Source: Isoetes taiwanensis (taxonomy: Eukaryota > Streptophyta > Lycopodiopsida > Isoetales > Isoetaceae). Taken from it: a stretch of DNA of 64,000 bases. The position numbers and the translations under genes were made by a program. Shown here piece by piece: positions 31,512-40,741 of this stretch (position 1 is the stretch's first letter; the number at the start of each line of letters is the position of its first letter). A model generated the notes under the pieces. It did no database searches. It saw only the letters and a list, made by a program, of their open reading frames with translations, and had not been told where the DNA came from. Location of the stretch: NCBI GenBank assembly GCA_021234155.1, contig JAJEKV010000011.1, positions 21,284,677 through 21,348,676 on the forward strand, given 5' to 3'.

Positions 31512-34500
31512 TGCTCAAGAGGAAGAAAACCCCTACTAATTCGGGTTCTAATCCTGCCAAGAAAGCAAGGGCGCATTTACCCGTGATGCGGTACCATATG
31601 ATCTCACCTTAGATGATGAAGGGCCGATTCTTATAGCAACCACTGACCCTGCCTGCCCTGAAGAGGAAATGGACGAGGGTGCCGAGTGGTACGTTGACCT
31701 TGCCAAGACAAATGGCAAGCTCGACTTAACTCTCTTCTCGAGGAAAAAGGAAGCAGACAAGATGGCCAAACAAGGGATCCTAATCTCTTGTGAGGAAGAG
31801 GATGACACCCACTGCAAATTGCTCTTGGAGATTACACGAAGCGTAAAGAAAGATCCGCTTTCGGACTTACTCATCAGAGAGCTACGCATACAAGGATACG
31901 CTCATGAAGACAGATGTGAACGGTGAGACATGTTTTAAGTATGGTTGGCCAACCAATGTAGCGATTACGCCAATATCTATTTGCCAAGGGGTCACAAACG
32001 TGCGTGAGGCATGTTCACTAAACCGACACCAAGTCACTATTTGCGCCAAGCTAGGGAATTAGCTGACTTGAAAGCTTCTAAAAGGGTCCTAGATCTAGGG
32101 AAGAATGTTCAACCTGCAGTTGTCGAAGGCATGGAGGCTTCTGTTTTTGAGAATGAACAGGACAGAGTGGCGCAGCTAGAGGCCATGAACAAGCTGAATA
32201 AGTACCCTGACCATTATCCATTGGGTCTTAAGGAAACTTTTATGATCCATGTGAAGTCCCTCATCCGTTCACCAAGCTCCATTTATGTTAGCGGGAGATA
32301 TGATCCAAAGACATGCCATGGAGATTGTTCGAGCATGATTAGTAATCGGGTCAAATGCCTATGCCGGATGTGCTACCTTGGGATATGATCTCGAACAAGC
32401 TCGGCCGTGGTGGACGAACGCCCAGAGCTATTATCAAGTGATGATATTAAATATGTCATCATCGACGGGCAAGATTCCGCTGAGGCACAAAAGGCCATCA
32501 TCAAAAGCGCAAACAAACAGGCCAAAAAGTGTTCTACAATCACTATGCGTTATAGGAGGTGTCAGATCTTTGGATGCCAATACTTCACCGCAGATTTGGT
32601 GAGATTAGTGCAACTTTGAATGAAATGGGGAAGACATTTCTATACAAAAGGTAATCAACCTGGTTTCATAAATTGTGTTCACGCCAGCGCGCTTTCAAAT
32701 CAAACCAATTCACGCCAGCGTGTTTTGAAATCAATCGAATTCCACGCCAAAGCGCGTGTTTTCAAGTCAACCAATTGATTTGAAAACACGCGGGCGGAAT
32801 TCCATTGATTTGAAAACACCCGCGGAATTGGTTTGATTTGAAAGCACGCCGGGCGTGAATTGCATTAGTAACTTTATTCATTTCACGCCAGCGTGATTTT
32901 TCTCTTCATCAATTCTATTCAAATCACGCCCGTGTTTCTATTCTATGATACCGATTCAATGTCCGCAGTACTATTGCAGTCCATACGTTGAACAACATAC
33001 GCCCGTCCAACAATGGGTGGAATATGGCTGCCCATTGCCCACCGCATGCGGGTCAAAGTCCGAGGCATTCAAGCCAGCTGGAGCGGACTCGCCGCATAAC
33101 AATTATACAGAGAAGAAGAAGACGCAAGAAAATCAAAAAAAAAGGTGGTGATGACATTGCGGATCCTTCGAAAGCTCATCCAAAGGCAGGTCGACCAACA
33201 GACTTCGATAAGATTGTGTTTTGTAAGGAGGCAAATTATGGCTCAAGTGGAATGAATTCGGGGACGCTTATGCACAAGGGAAGTCCGGATACTATGGGTA
33301 GGGTGCCTCCGTTGATGTAAGCATCTTTGACTTGAATGTGACAGAGATGAGAAAGACTTCGGGGGCTAGACGACGCCGAGACCATTTGGGTTTTAGACCA
33401 ATGCTTAAAGAAGGAAGTCTTATACAAGAAGGGTGCTTTCACCAAGGATAGGATGTCCTTCGTTGAGTGCTTTACAGATCATGTAAAGGATGTAATCATA
33501 TAATGAAGTCAGCTGTAGGAGCTGAGTTACAAAGGCTATCGGGGGATGTGGCATTATCTGAAATTGGATTGCTGGACAAATACAAGGTCAGTAATGATGA
33601 CATCAAGAAGTTTGTATTCTGGTCAAAGGACTTCCTAAAGAATTGGAAGGCTAAAAATACAAAACATAAGGAGACTCTACCCCCTAAGGTACTGGCTGAG
33701 TTGAGAAGAAAAGTGGCCCTTGTGAAGAAGATTACTGGAGAAGACGACAATCGCCCAAAGATTCAGTCTCCATTGGGTACAAAGGTCTCTTGCCGATTCA
33801 ACTTCGGCCTTAAAAATATATCACTCTTTGTGTTGGACAAAGGGGTGGGAGAGGAGATATGGGCATGAACCGTAGGACTACAAGAGCTTCTTTACCACCG
33901 TATAGGATTGACAACCGAGAGGTCCTTCACTATTGTCATCGTTTGTCCTTCGTGTGAGTCACATCTCATGCACTATCTGCTTTGCTCTCATGATCCGGAG
34001 TGCCTCAAAGTTATTAGGGAGGGATGCCTAATATATGATGTTAAGGATAATGAGTCATGCTAACGTAACGGAAGATGGCACATGTGATCTTTATTATGAT
34101 ATCCATGTTTGTCGACGAGGAATATGATATTGCTAAGGCCAAGGGTGACAATAGCGGTGCATGGGAATGTTTTCTTCTAGATGATCCAGACTTAAGAACT
34201 ATATTCTTTCATACGGATCAGGATCGGTCGTAAACAGATGAGTCAGAAGAGGATGAGGATCGGGACCCCCTCCTAAGTGGGGAAATCAAGTACGAGCTAC
34301 AAACTAAGGAGAAGGGCCCCTTAAATAAAAATGGATTTCCCGCCTATGGCTGCTTACCTCGTCCGAGGCATTTGCTCCAATTGATACAACCTGCTTGGAG
34401 CTTCATGTTGGAGGTTATATTGCCCGAGAGGCTCTTATGGGTGCAAGAAGATGTCACTGCTTTGTGAGTGATGAGCAGGCCAAAGACTTTCTTGAACCAT

Positions 34501-34788
34501 TCCTCATGCATGTGCTTGCCAAGTCTCCTAAAGGCCCTTATGGCAACCTGAAATCATCAGACAAATCAAAAGTCTCAGAGACTTGTCCAATTCGAAAGTG
34601 GGCGTTGCTCCCGGAGAGGGAACTAGTAATCTGCAGCACCGATAAGGAAAGCGGTAATGAACAAATAGCTGCTAAACCGGTTGCTCAAAGTAATCTTGTG
34701 ATGGCGGCTAACTTAGGGAATATCCTTGCCCACATTGCGGGTGATGCAAGCAACAATAGAGTAGATTCACAGTTAACAATGAAATAAT
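31512..34788 (+). pseudogene. Multi-exon gene of unknown family, decayed
   Basis: Successive plus-strand open pieces share a style but have frame breaks between them. A basic start after a TTTGCAG acceptor (LKRKKTPTNSGSNPAKKARA) leads into DLTLDDEGPILIATTDPACP and EWYVDLAKTNGKLDLTLFSR. Then come SHYLRQARELADLKASKRVL, LKETFMIHVKSLIRSPSSIY, GYDLEQARPWWTNAQSYYQV and MRYRRCQIFGCQYF up to a GTAATC donor near 32651. After an intron the text resumes (KYKVSNDDIKKFVFWSKDFL, later GGYIAREALMGARRCHCFVS). The last piece faintly recalls an adenine/cytosine DNA-methylase motif, which is a guess. It ends about 400 bp before an FCP1-like exon on the same strand. Confidence 0.45.
32678..32866. repeat. Inverted repeat with nested CACGC..GCGTG palindromes
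   Basis: Two ~90-bp arms meet near 32770. Each arm reads TTCACGCC.., CTTTCAAATCAAACCAATTC, palindrome, TTTTGAAATCAAT.GAATTC, palindrome, GTGTTTTCAA. Individual palindromes lie at 32680, 32711, 32743, 32787, 32815 and 32845. Two more, at 32884 (CACGCCAGCGTG) and 32925 (CACGCCCGTG), lie outside the arms. Small deletions inside the right-arm palindromes are the main differences. The structure lies between a GTAATC donor (~32651) and an AG acceptor (~32970), so it fills an intron. Confidence 0.85.
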
Positions 34789-35019
34789 TGACAGGGAAAC
34801 CAAAATGAAGGCAACGAAGGCTCTAGTGATTCCACCGGTTTGCCAAATCAATAGTAAAATAATGTCGGTTGAAGGACGCAATGGAACTAATAGAAAATAA
34901 CAATTCTAACAAATGGAAGAAGACGAAGATTAAGGGTGGCGGAGGGGAGAATGACGCCGATGACGGGCAAAATGGAACCCGAAGATGATAGGTATGGCCT
35001 TGCCGATTTAAATAGCCCC

Positions 35020-35145
35020 ACGCCGATTTAATTTGTATTACCTTTGAATTAAATCGCAAAAGCGTGCTTTGATTATTTTTCGTTGTCAAACTAAATCACG
35101 CCGAGCGCGATTTGGTTATGACTATTTCAAATCACGCTTGGCGCG
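35020..35145. repeat. CACGC palindrome group in the last intron
   Basis: Half-site CACGCCGATTT at ~35019, CGCAAAAGCGTG at 35055, CACGCCGAGCGCG at 35097 and CACGCTTGGCGCG at 35133 lie between a GTATGG donor (~34991) and the TTTGATGTTTCAG acceptor (~35201). None lies in exon-like sequence. Confidence 0.75.
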
Positions 35146-35201
35146 TTTGTATTGTTTGTGTTATCGTATCTTGCTGACCGGATACATGTTTGATGTTTCA
35201 G

Positions 35202-35690
35202 CTTCCATTGCGTTTCTAAGAAGGTTGTGGTGTTCGACCTAAACGGAGTCCTTTGCAAGACTTTTCCGAAAAATAAAGTGGCTAGAGAACGGTTTCATCG
35301 ACACCGTAGAGAATCAAACACCAAGTGGATCTATCCGCGGCCGCACTTGAAGGAGATGCTAGACGAGGCATTCAAAGTTATTTCGAGTTGGTATTTGGTC
35401 ATCCATGGAACTAAGGAACATCAAGGATACTTTGGAGGCACTGTGGGAAATGCGTAGAAATTGGTTGACCCTTTGGGATCAGAACAAATGTGTGAAGTTC
35501 ACTAATCCCAAGGATCCAACAGCAAGCCTATCTTCATCAAACACTTGAGTAACATGATGGACTAACTTGGTATCGAGAATAAGGATGATATAATCATAGT
35601 GGATGATGATGCTCTCAAATGCTTCTACAATCAAACACAGTCTCGAATCCACCATCTTACGATCCAAAAACTTTGGGACGGATGATTTTC
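35202..35690 (+). pseudogene. FCP1/NIF-type HAD phosphatase domain remnant
   Basis: FCP1-like enzymes are HAD-superfamily phosphatases, several of which dephosphorylate the RNA polymerase II tail. After a TTTGATGTTTCAG acceptor the plus strand reads VVVFDLNGVLC (the DxDG-type motif in its plant variant DLNGVL, so the second Asp is Asn), then IYPRPHLKEMLDEAF. In shifted frames follow WSSMELRNIKDTLEALW, LTLWDQNKCVKFTNPKD, KPIFIKHLSN and finally IIIVDDDALKCF, the acidic motif of the fold. At least three frameshifts and stops break it. Asn in place of the acid/base Asp suggests the family was already non-catalytic or atypical. Confidence 0.7.
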
Positions 35691-36508
35691 TCGGTGAAGT
35701 TTGTGTCTATTATGCATAATTTGGCTATGGGGATGACGGGGGTGAAGTGTTAGATTCGCACCCAACCGGATAGAACGGTGACATGGAACCACACCTTGTT
35801 AAATACGTGGAAAAACATGGATTGATCCCTTAATGTTTTATTGGAATATATGATATTTTTGTATGATATTTGTGCCATGTATCGATAATTTCGAGTCTGG
35901 AATTGCCTCGCAAATAATGCAATTTGTTATTATCAAACCTAATATTATCATCTATTGAGCAAGCAATATTTGTCTCATCTATGTTAGCAACTTGCTCTTC
36001 ATTTCTGCATATTTCAATTCGCATATGAAAAGTCACACGTGAATCGCAACCTTATGTTATTTTTGAAGTCCAAAAAAAAAGATTAAAAAAAACAAAAACC
36101 CCCTAGAAGACAATAGCAGGTTGGCGTGATTTTGGAGTTGACATAATCCCAATTTAATTGGATGATGGTTCATACTACATATGGCTCTAGGTCTCTACCC
36201 CCCTTCCCAATACAAGAGGAGCAAACATGATCAACCATCATCACATAATCATCATATCATGAGAACAATCATAAGAACATCTTAACCTAATCATCTATAT
36301 CTAACTTACAGTTAGGGTTCCTTGATTAGGGTTCAAGATGATGAGGGTTCTAGGATGGCTCTACCTTGGATACAAGATGCTAACTCATCTGGAATGCTAA
36401 TTCCAGATGAACTACTATGATCACTACCCTATATACCTGCTCCAGAAGCACTCCCTCCGAACCCTGGCGTCTCCATGATCTTCAAGGTGTTCGAGGTAGC
36501 TCCCACTC
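35691..36508. other. No recognisable gene
   Basis: AT-rich DNA with an isolated TTGGCGTGATTTTGG half-site at ~36121. Short frames only. Confidence 0.5.
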
Positions 36509-36745
36509 AAGCACGATTTCATTAATTGGAGAAAATAAGCCAATTTTGAGAATTTTAAGCACACCTAATTTGCTCTAGCACGAATACTTTCACCTACTTC
36601 TCGAGCACAAGAAACATGAGGTAATTAACATACACATATACATACAAATTTTGTGTTATACTTGTACGTGTACATGACACTCGTAGAAGCTCAATAATGG
36701 CCCTACTTTGTACACCAATAATTCACATCAATAATTTTACTTCAC
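36509..36745. mobile_element. Outer conserved end of the DUF7869 element (copy 2)
   Basis: It starts AAGCACGATTTCATTAATTG and matches 10156-10405 of copy 1 in inverted orientation. It supplies the upstream region of small gene B. Base-level conservation of this non-coding block in two dispersed copies supports its being part of the element. Confidence 0.65.
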
Positions 36746-36752
36746 TATAAAA
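36746..36752 (+). promoter_or_regulatory. TATA box of small gene B, copy 2
   Basis: CACTATAAAAACGGC lies 43 bp upstream of the ATG at 36789, with the leader AGAGGTCATTCATCTTCC shared by all four small genes. Confidence 0.65.
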
Positions 36753-36788
36753 ACGGCTTGACTCGGGGGCAGAGGTCATTCATCTTCC

Positions 36789-37034
36789 ATGGCTTCCTCG
36801 ATGCCTCGTCCAGAGCACATCCGCTCTTTCAAGTGTTACTTGAGCTACAACGATCTGGGCGAATGCGCTAGAAATGGCGTTAATCTTGATCCATGGCTCC
36901 TATCCAAAGATGATGGACCTGCTAGTGCTTGCAGGAAGCTCACTCGTGTTGTTGTGCACATTTACTGGCTTCCTGATCAGGAGATCTATGAGCTGAATAG
37001 CATCACGAGCTTTGGTGTCGATGATATTGAGTGA
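36789..37034 (+). CDS. Small convergent element protein B (copy 2)
   Basis: An 81-aa protein of unknown function that starts MASSMPRPEHIRSFKC. It keeps YLSYNDLGECARNGVNLDP, a TRVVVHIYWLPDQ strand and an acidic end (SFGVDDIE). It is orthologous to 9570-9803 (shared PRPEHI start) and paralogous to the A genes (37362-37604, 9017-9259). Two cysteines of the KC...GC pattern are present in shifted spacing (KCYLSYNDLGEC). It is transcribed toward DUF7869 copy 2, which is on the opposite strand. Confidence 0.75.
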   Translation: MASSMPRPEHIRSFKCYLSYNDLGECARNGVNLDPWLLSKDDGPASACRKLTRVVVHIYWLPDQEIYELNSITSFGVDDIE

Positions 37035-37130
37035 ATCTGCACCTGCTAATAATGTAATAATGACATGGGTACCTAATAACTAAGTAAGGATGTAATACCA
37101 TTCTTATTAAGGATGTAATATCATGTACCA

Positions 37131-37154
37131 CCTCCACTTTTTCTGCAAGCTGTC
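37131..37154 (-). pseudogene. Fossil of a DUF7869 3' end between small genes B and A (copy 2)
   Basis: Minus-strand GACAGCTTGCAGAAAAAGTG reads DSLQKKWR, the equivalent of the scrap at 9489-9530 in copy 1 and of RDCW.K.WR near the DUF7869 C-terminus. Confidence 0.6.
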
Positions 37155-37318
37155 ATTGAATTCAATCATAGCTAAATTCGTCAAGCAAACATGTTTTCAA
37201 ACATACGCATATTAGTATGAAATATGTATTATTCTTGTACGTATACAACAGTCTGATACACGTTCAATAATGGTGGTGAAGTCTACCCCAATAATTCACC
37301 TCAATCATTCCACTTCAC

Positions 37319-37324
37319 TATATG
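37319..37324 (+). promoter_or_regulatory. TATA box of small gene A, copy 2
   Basis: CACTATATGAGG lies 43 bp upstream of the ATG at 37362, with leader TTTCATTCATCTCCC. Confidence 0.6.
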
Positions 37325-37361
37325 AGGTTCTCACTTCGGGGCTAAATTTCATTCATCTCCC

Positions 37362-37604
37362 ATGGATTTTTCGCCTTCTTCAGTTCACCACATTGAGGCG
37401 ATCAAGTGCTCAATGAGCCACTCTGATCTTGTTGGTTGCCTAGATAGGCATCTTCTTCTTGATCCCTACCTGCGAAGAAAAGCTTTGGGCGCTGAGATTC
37501 ATTGCCCTGTGTCAATTCGTGTTATGATCCATCTGATTTGGCTTCCTGAGCGCATGAGCTATGAGATATCAGGGATCACTACTACAGATCCTGAAGATGA
37601 ATGA
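37362..37604 (+). CDS. Small convergent element protein A (copy 2)
   Basis: An 80-aa protein that starts MDFSPSSVHHIEAIKC and ends YEISGITTTDPEDE. It is about 75% identical by eye to the gene at 9017-9259 over its whole length, with most changes conservative and none shifting the frame, which suggests past selection on the protein. The core motifs CSMSHSDLVGC, LLLDPYL and VMIHLIWLPER are intact. It converges on DUF7869 copy 2, whose stop lies 138 bp away at 37743. Function unknown; a small regulator or partner of the DUF7869 protein is one possibility. Confidence 0.78.
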   Translation: MDFSPSSVHHIEAIKCSMSHSDLVGCLDRHLLLDPYLRRKALGAEIHCPVSIRVMIHLIWLPERMSYEISGITTTDPEDE

Positions 37605-37742
37605 ATCACCTGTTTGGCATTGTATAGTGTAAGAGCTCTTGTGTTGAGATGAAAAACGCAGAGCCTAATGAATAATAACTACTCTATTGTAAGTTGCATG
37701 TCATGTATGATATAGTAATTATGTAAAAGAGCATTGCATACC

Positions 37743-40741
37743 TCAAGAGTTCTCATCTTCGTCGTTAGCTTCTTTAGCCACTAATTCTTGCAACTGAGCC
37801 CCCACACTACTGGGGATCACCGCTGACAACGGCCTGGTCTCTACGGCCCAACCATAGTCTATTGTTTTCAAATGTTGGTAGCGTGGCGGGTCATTAGGAT
37901 TCGGTCTCCAATTCTTGCTCCAACAATCCCTATACTGCATTGCATATGAGGTACCCTTTCTGGCAACAGGCTCAAACCAAGAGACAAACACCTCTTCATA
38001 GTGTGGGAGATTAGGGTCCTCTACTGGGTCCTCTTCGGCAAAGGCCATCCATGTCGGGCAGTTATCATGTGGCCTGATCAGCAAGAGCATTCCTTTCTTG
38101 ACATCTTGGTAGGGGTCGAATATTTCAACAGGGTTCTTGGGTCTACAAGAGAAAGGCCCGACATAATGAGATGCACCAATGTGTTCATCCACCAATAAGT
38201 TGTCGGGTTCTTCTAATGCAATTTGTCTTGTGCTGGGCCAGAAATCCTGAATGACAGTTCTACCGGGCTGAACGTCCCCAAGCACTCGCAACAAGGTGGA
38301 CCAGTAGTCAATAACTTCATTCATATATGTGTTAGACCATGAGTTATCGCCGGCTCTAGAAATAGCTGCCCAGTGCATCATGTACTTGGCAATTGAAGCT
38401 CTCAAGGCACCTATATCTGTCAAGCTCTGATATGGCTGCACGACCTTAGGTGACCCTCTAGGAATCATAGGTAAGCCTTGGGCATCCTCCTTCCACATTT
38501 TAATTCCCTTTTCAGGTAACCACTCCCTATGCCCTGGCCTCATATTGTAGAACATTAGTGGCCATCCATCCTTCATGCAGAACTTGAAGAGTAGAGGTTC
38601 CAAATGACCACATAAACGGTCCTTCTTATCAGGGATAAAACCTTTCACGAATTCTTTCCAGTTGGGAACCTCAAACACAAGGTAGGGTGTAGGAGACTTT
38701 GAACTACACTGCCTGAAGAGTTGCATAAGCTCCGGAATAGTCAATGCATCTGATCTTCTCAATAGAGTAGAGTAGTTTCCAAAGAGGGCATCTATGTCAT
38801 CGTGGGTGTGTCCAACCATCATGAATCCCAGCTGCACCTGATCAAAGACACCTAACCAGACCAAGTATGACAAGTAAGAGAAAAGATACATGTTCTTGTT
38901 TTGTCCTAAGCAATTGTCTAGCTGCAAGTAAAGCCTCCTAGGCAACTTCTTCGGTATCAGAGGGCCCTTGATAGGAGGCATAAAATCATTTCTAGTGCCA
39001 TTCACCATTTTTGTCCTAAGGGCTTCCGTGTTCAAAATTGCTCCACCCCAAAGCCAGCTTCCTTGATGATCTCAGATTTCTCAAATGACCCCAGATTGTC
39101 CTCAGATTGATTCTCTAGTATTTTCAAGGTATGATTTAAAGATCCCACATGAAAATTCGAATCATCGTGCCGAGGTCCAAATGCAGAAGTGGCCCAAGGC
39201 ACCTACACCATGTCCATGCATGAGAGCACCAAGTAAGACTCACCTTCAACCGCTCACCCCTCCATACAGATTTTGCTAGCTTCTCCGGGCGAGGAACCAT
39301 CGCCTTATTCTGATCCATTTTATCATGTATAATGGTTAAGGCATGTTCAGAGATCGATGAGACAAAGCTCTCCATGACCCGATAGAGACTCTGCCCGCAG
39401 AAAGTTGGGCTGTCATGTGAGATTTCCTTTCCACGGCAAGCTCTCTTCTTTCTCTTGGATCTCTAGTCTTGGCAAGCTTCTCCTTTATCACAATACAGGT
39501 ATTACACTTAGAAAATGCTATCCTTTTGGCGATTGCTACCTCAGAGTGGTTCTCCTTCCACGTTGACAAGAAGGACGACGGAGAAACATGTTTTCCTGTC
39601 ATCTCGTGGACGGTTATATCTACCTCTTGATGTATGTCCTTCTTAGTCAAGATGGAAGGTAATCTCTTCACATTTTCTCTAGTGCCCCCACTCGTAACCT
39701 TTGAGCGGTGTGGCATAGTTTCAGCATTTTCATCTATGTACATAGATAGCACAGCACTTCCGGCCAGTGTATGAGACCTTGGCTTCATGGACCCGGAGTT
39801 TCCGTGCTCCGCAATCCTGTGCCCGTTCAAAAAAAGCTTCTTCCATTTGTAAAATGTAGAAACTGGTATACCGTAAGCACTATGCCATGCCTTCACACAA
39901 CTTGCTTGTTGTTCAGCATTAGCTTTTTCACACTTCCATTCTCTGAACAAAGATCTAGCATGTTGTACGCAAAAGTCGTACGTTCTGAGCTTTTCATGTT
40001 CCAGTAAAAGGTCCTCATGGCGGATACCTCTTTAATTGTGAAATTAGCACAACATCTCTTCAGGCAGCACATCAAGGACCTGGATTGCAAGATAGCTTCA
40101 GGTGTGGTTTTCCTTTTACCTTTGTTTAGGGTCGAGCGTCCTCTCGCCTTCCTATTCACCATGTGGTACTGTCTTTTTTTTGTTACTCCAGCCTCCGGCC
40201 TGATGGCATAAGCTTCCTTCTCGACCTCTGTCTCCTTCACGGCCGTAACTAGACTTGAAACTGGAATACTGTCAACGAGTACCAATGCTATTGGCCATCT
40301 CACCAAGTCATGCACCTGTGGCATTTCTGCACAAGCCTGACAGAGCATAGAAATTTTTTCGGGCATGGGCAACAAATTCATAACAGAAACCCCTATCCAT
40401 GCTTCACCCAACTTCATGTCAGATACGGCATCGTTTGGATCTGCGAAGACGATGACACCTGTACCATAAGGCAGTTTGCAGCACTCGTGCACTAACTCAC
40501 ATGTCTTTTCCACTAGTTTATCCCTGCAAATCCCCTGCAATTCAATTGGTTTACTGTTTTCTTCACAAGCATTTACTGGGACTTGCCAATTTATCCGTTT
40601 GATCTGACCAGGTGGTGTGCTAACATCGGGTCCTGGCGTGATTTCATTCTGAACATCGCTTTTGGACCAAAGAACGAAGCTACCAATAGCTTCCCCTAGC
40701 TGGTTCAATTCCGGTTCTGGAAACGGCAGTGGTATCTGCCC
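37743..40741 (-). pseudogene. DUF7869-type element protein, copy 2 (most complete)
   Basis: The best-preserved copy. In order on the minus strand: an N-terminal region (LPFPEPELNQLGEAIGSFVL, VIVFADPNDAVSDM, LCQACAEMPQVHDLVRW) and a helix-turn-helix-like segment (YGIPVSTFYKWKKLFLNG, near 39815-39870). These are followed by a Cys-containing region (FSKCNTCIVIKEKL), ALTIIHDKMDQNKAMVPRP, then the 430-aa frame 39035-37743 with QLDNCLGQNKNM, GHTHDDIDALFG and the C-terminal domain. Frame breaks lie near 39893-39950, 39340-39400, 39140-39250 and 39040-39130. The 5' end is lost at ~40741 where a LINE begins. Conserved Asp, His and Asp positions in DNC.GQNKN, GHTHDD and HDKMDQ suggest an RNase-H-like nuclease fold, which is inference. 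Confidence 0.88.
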
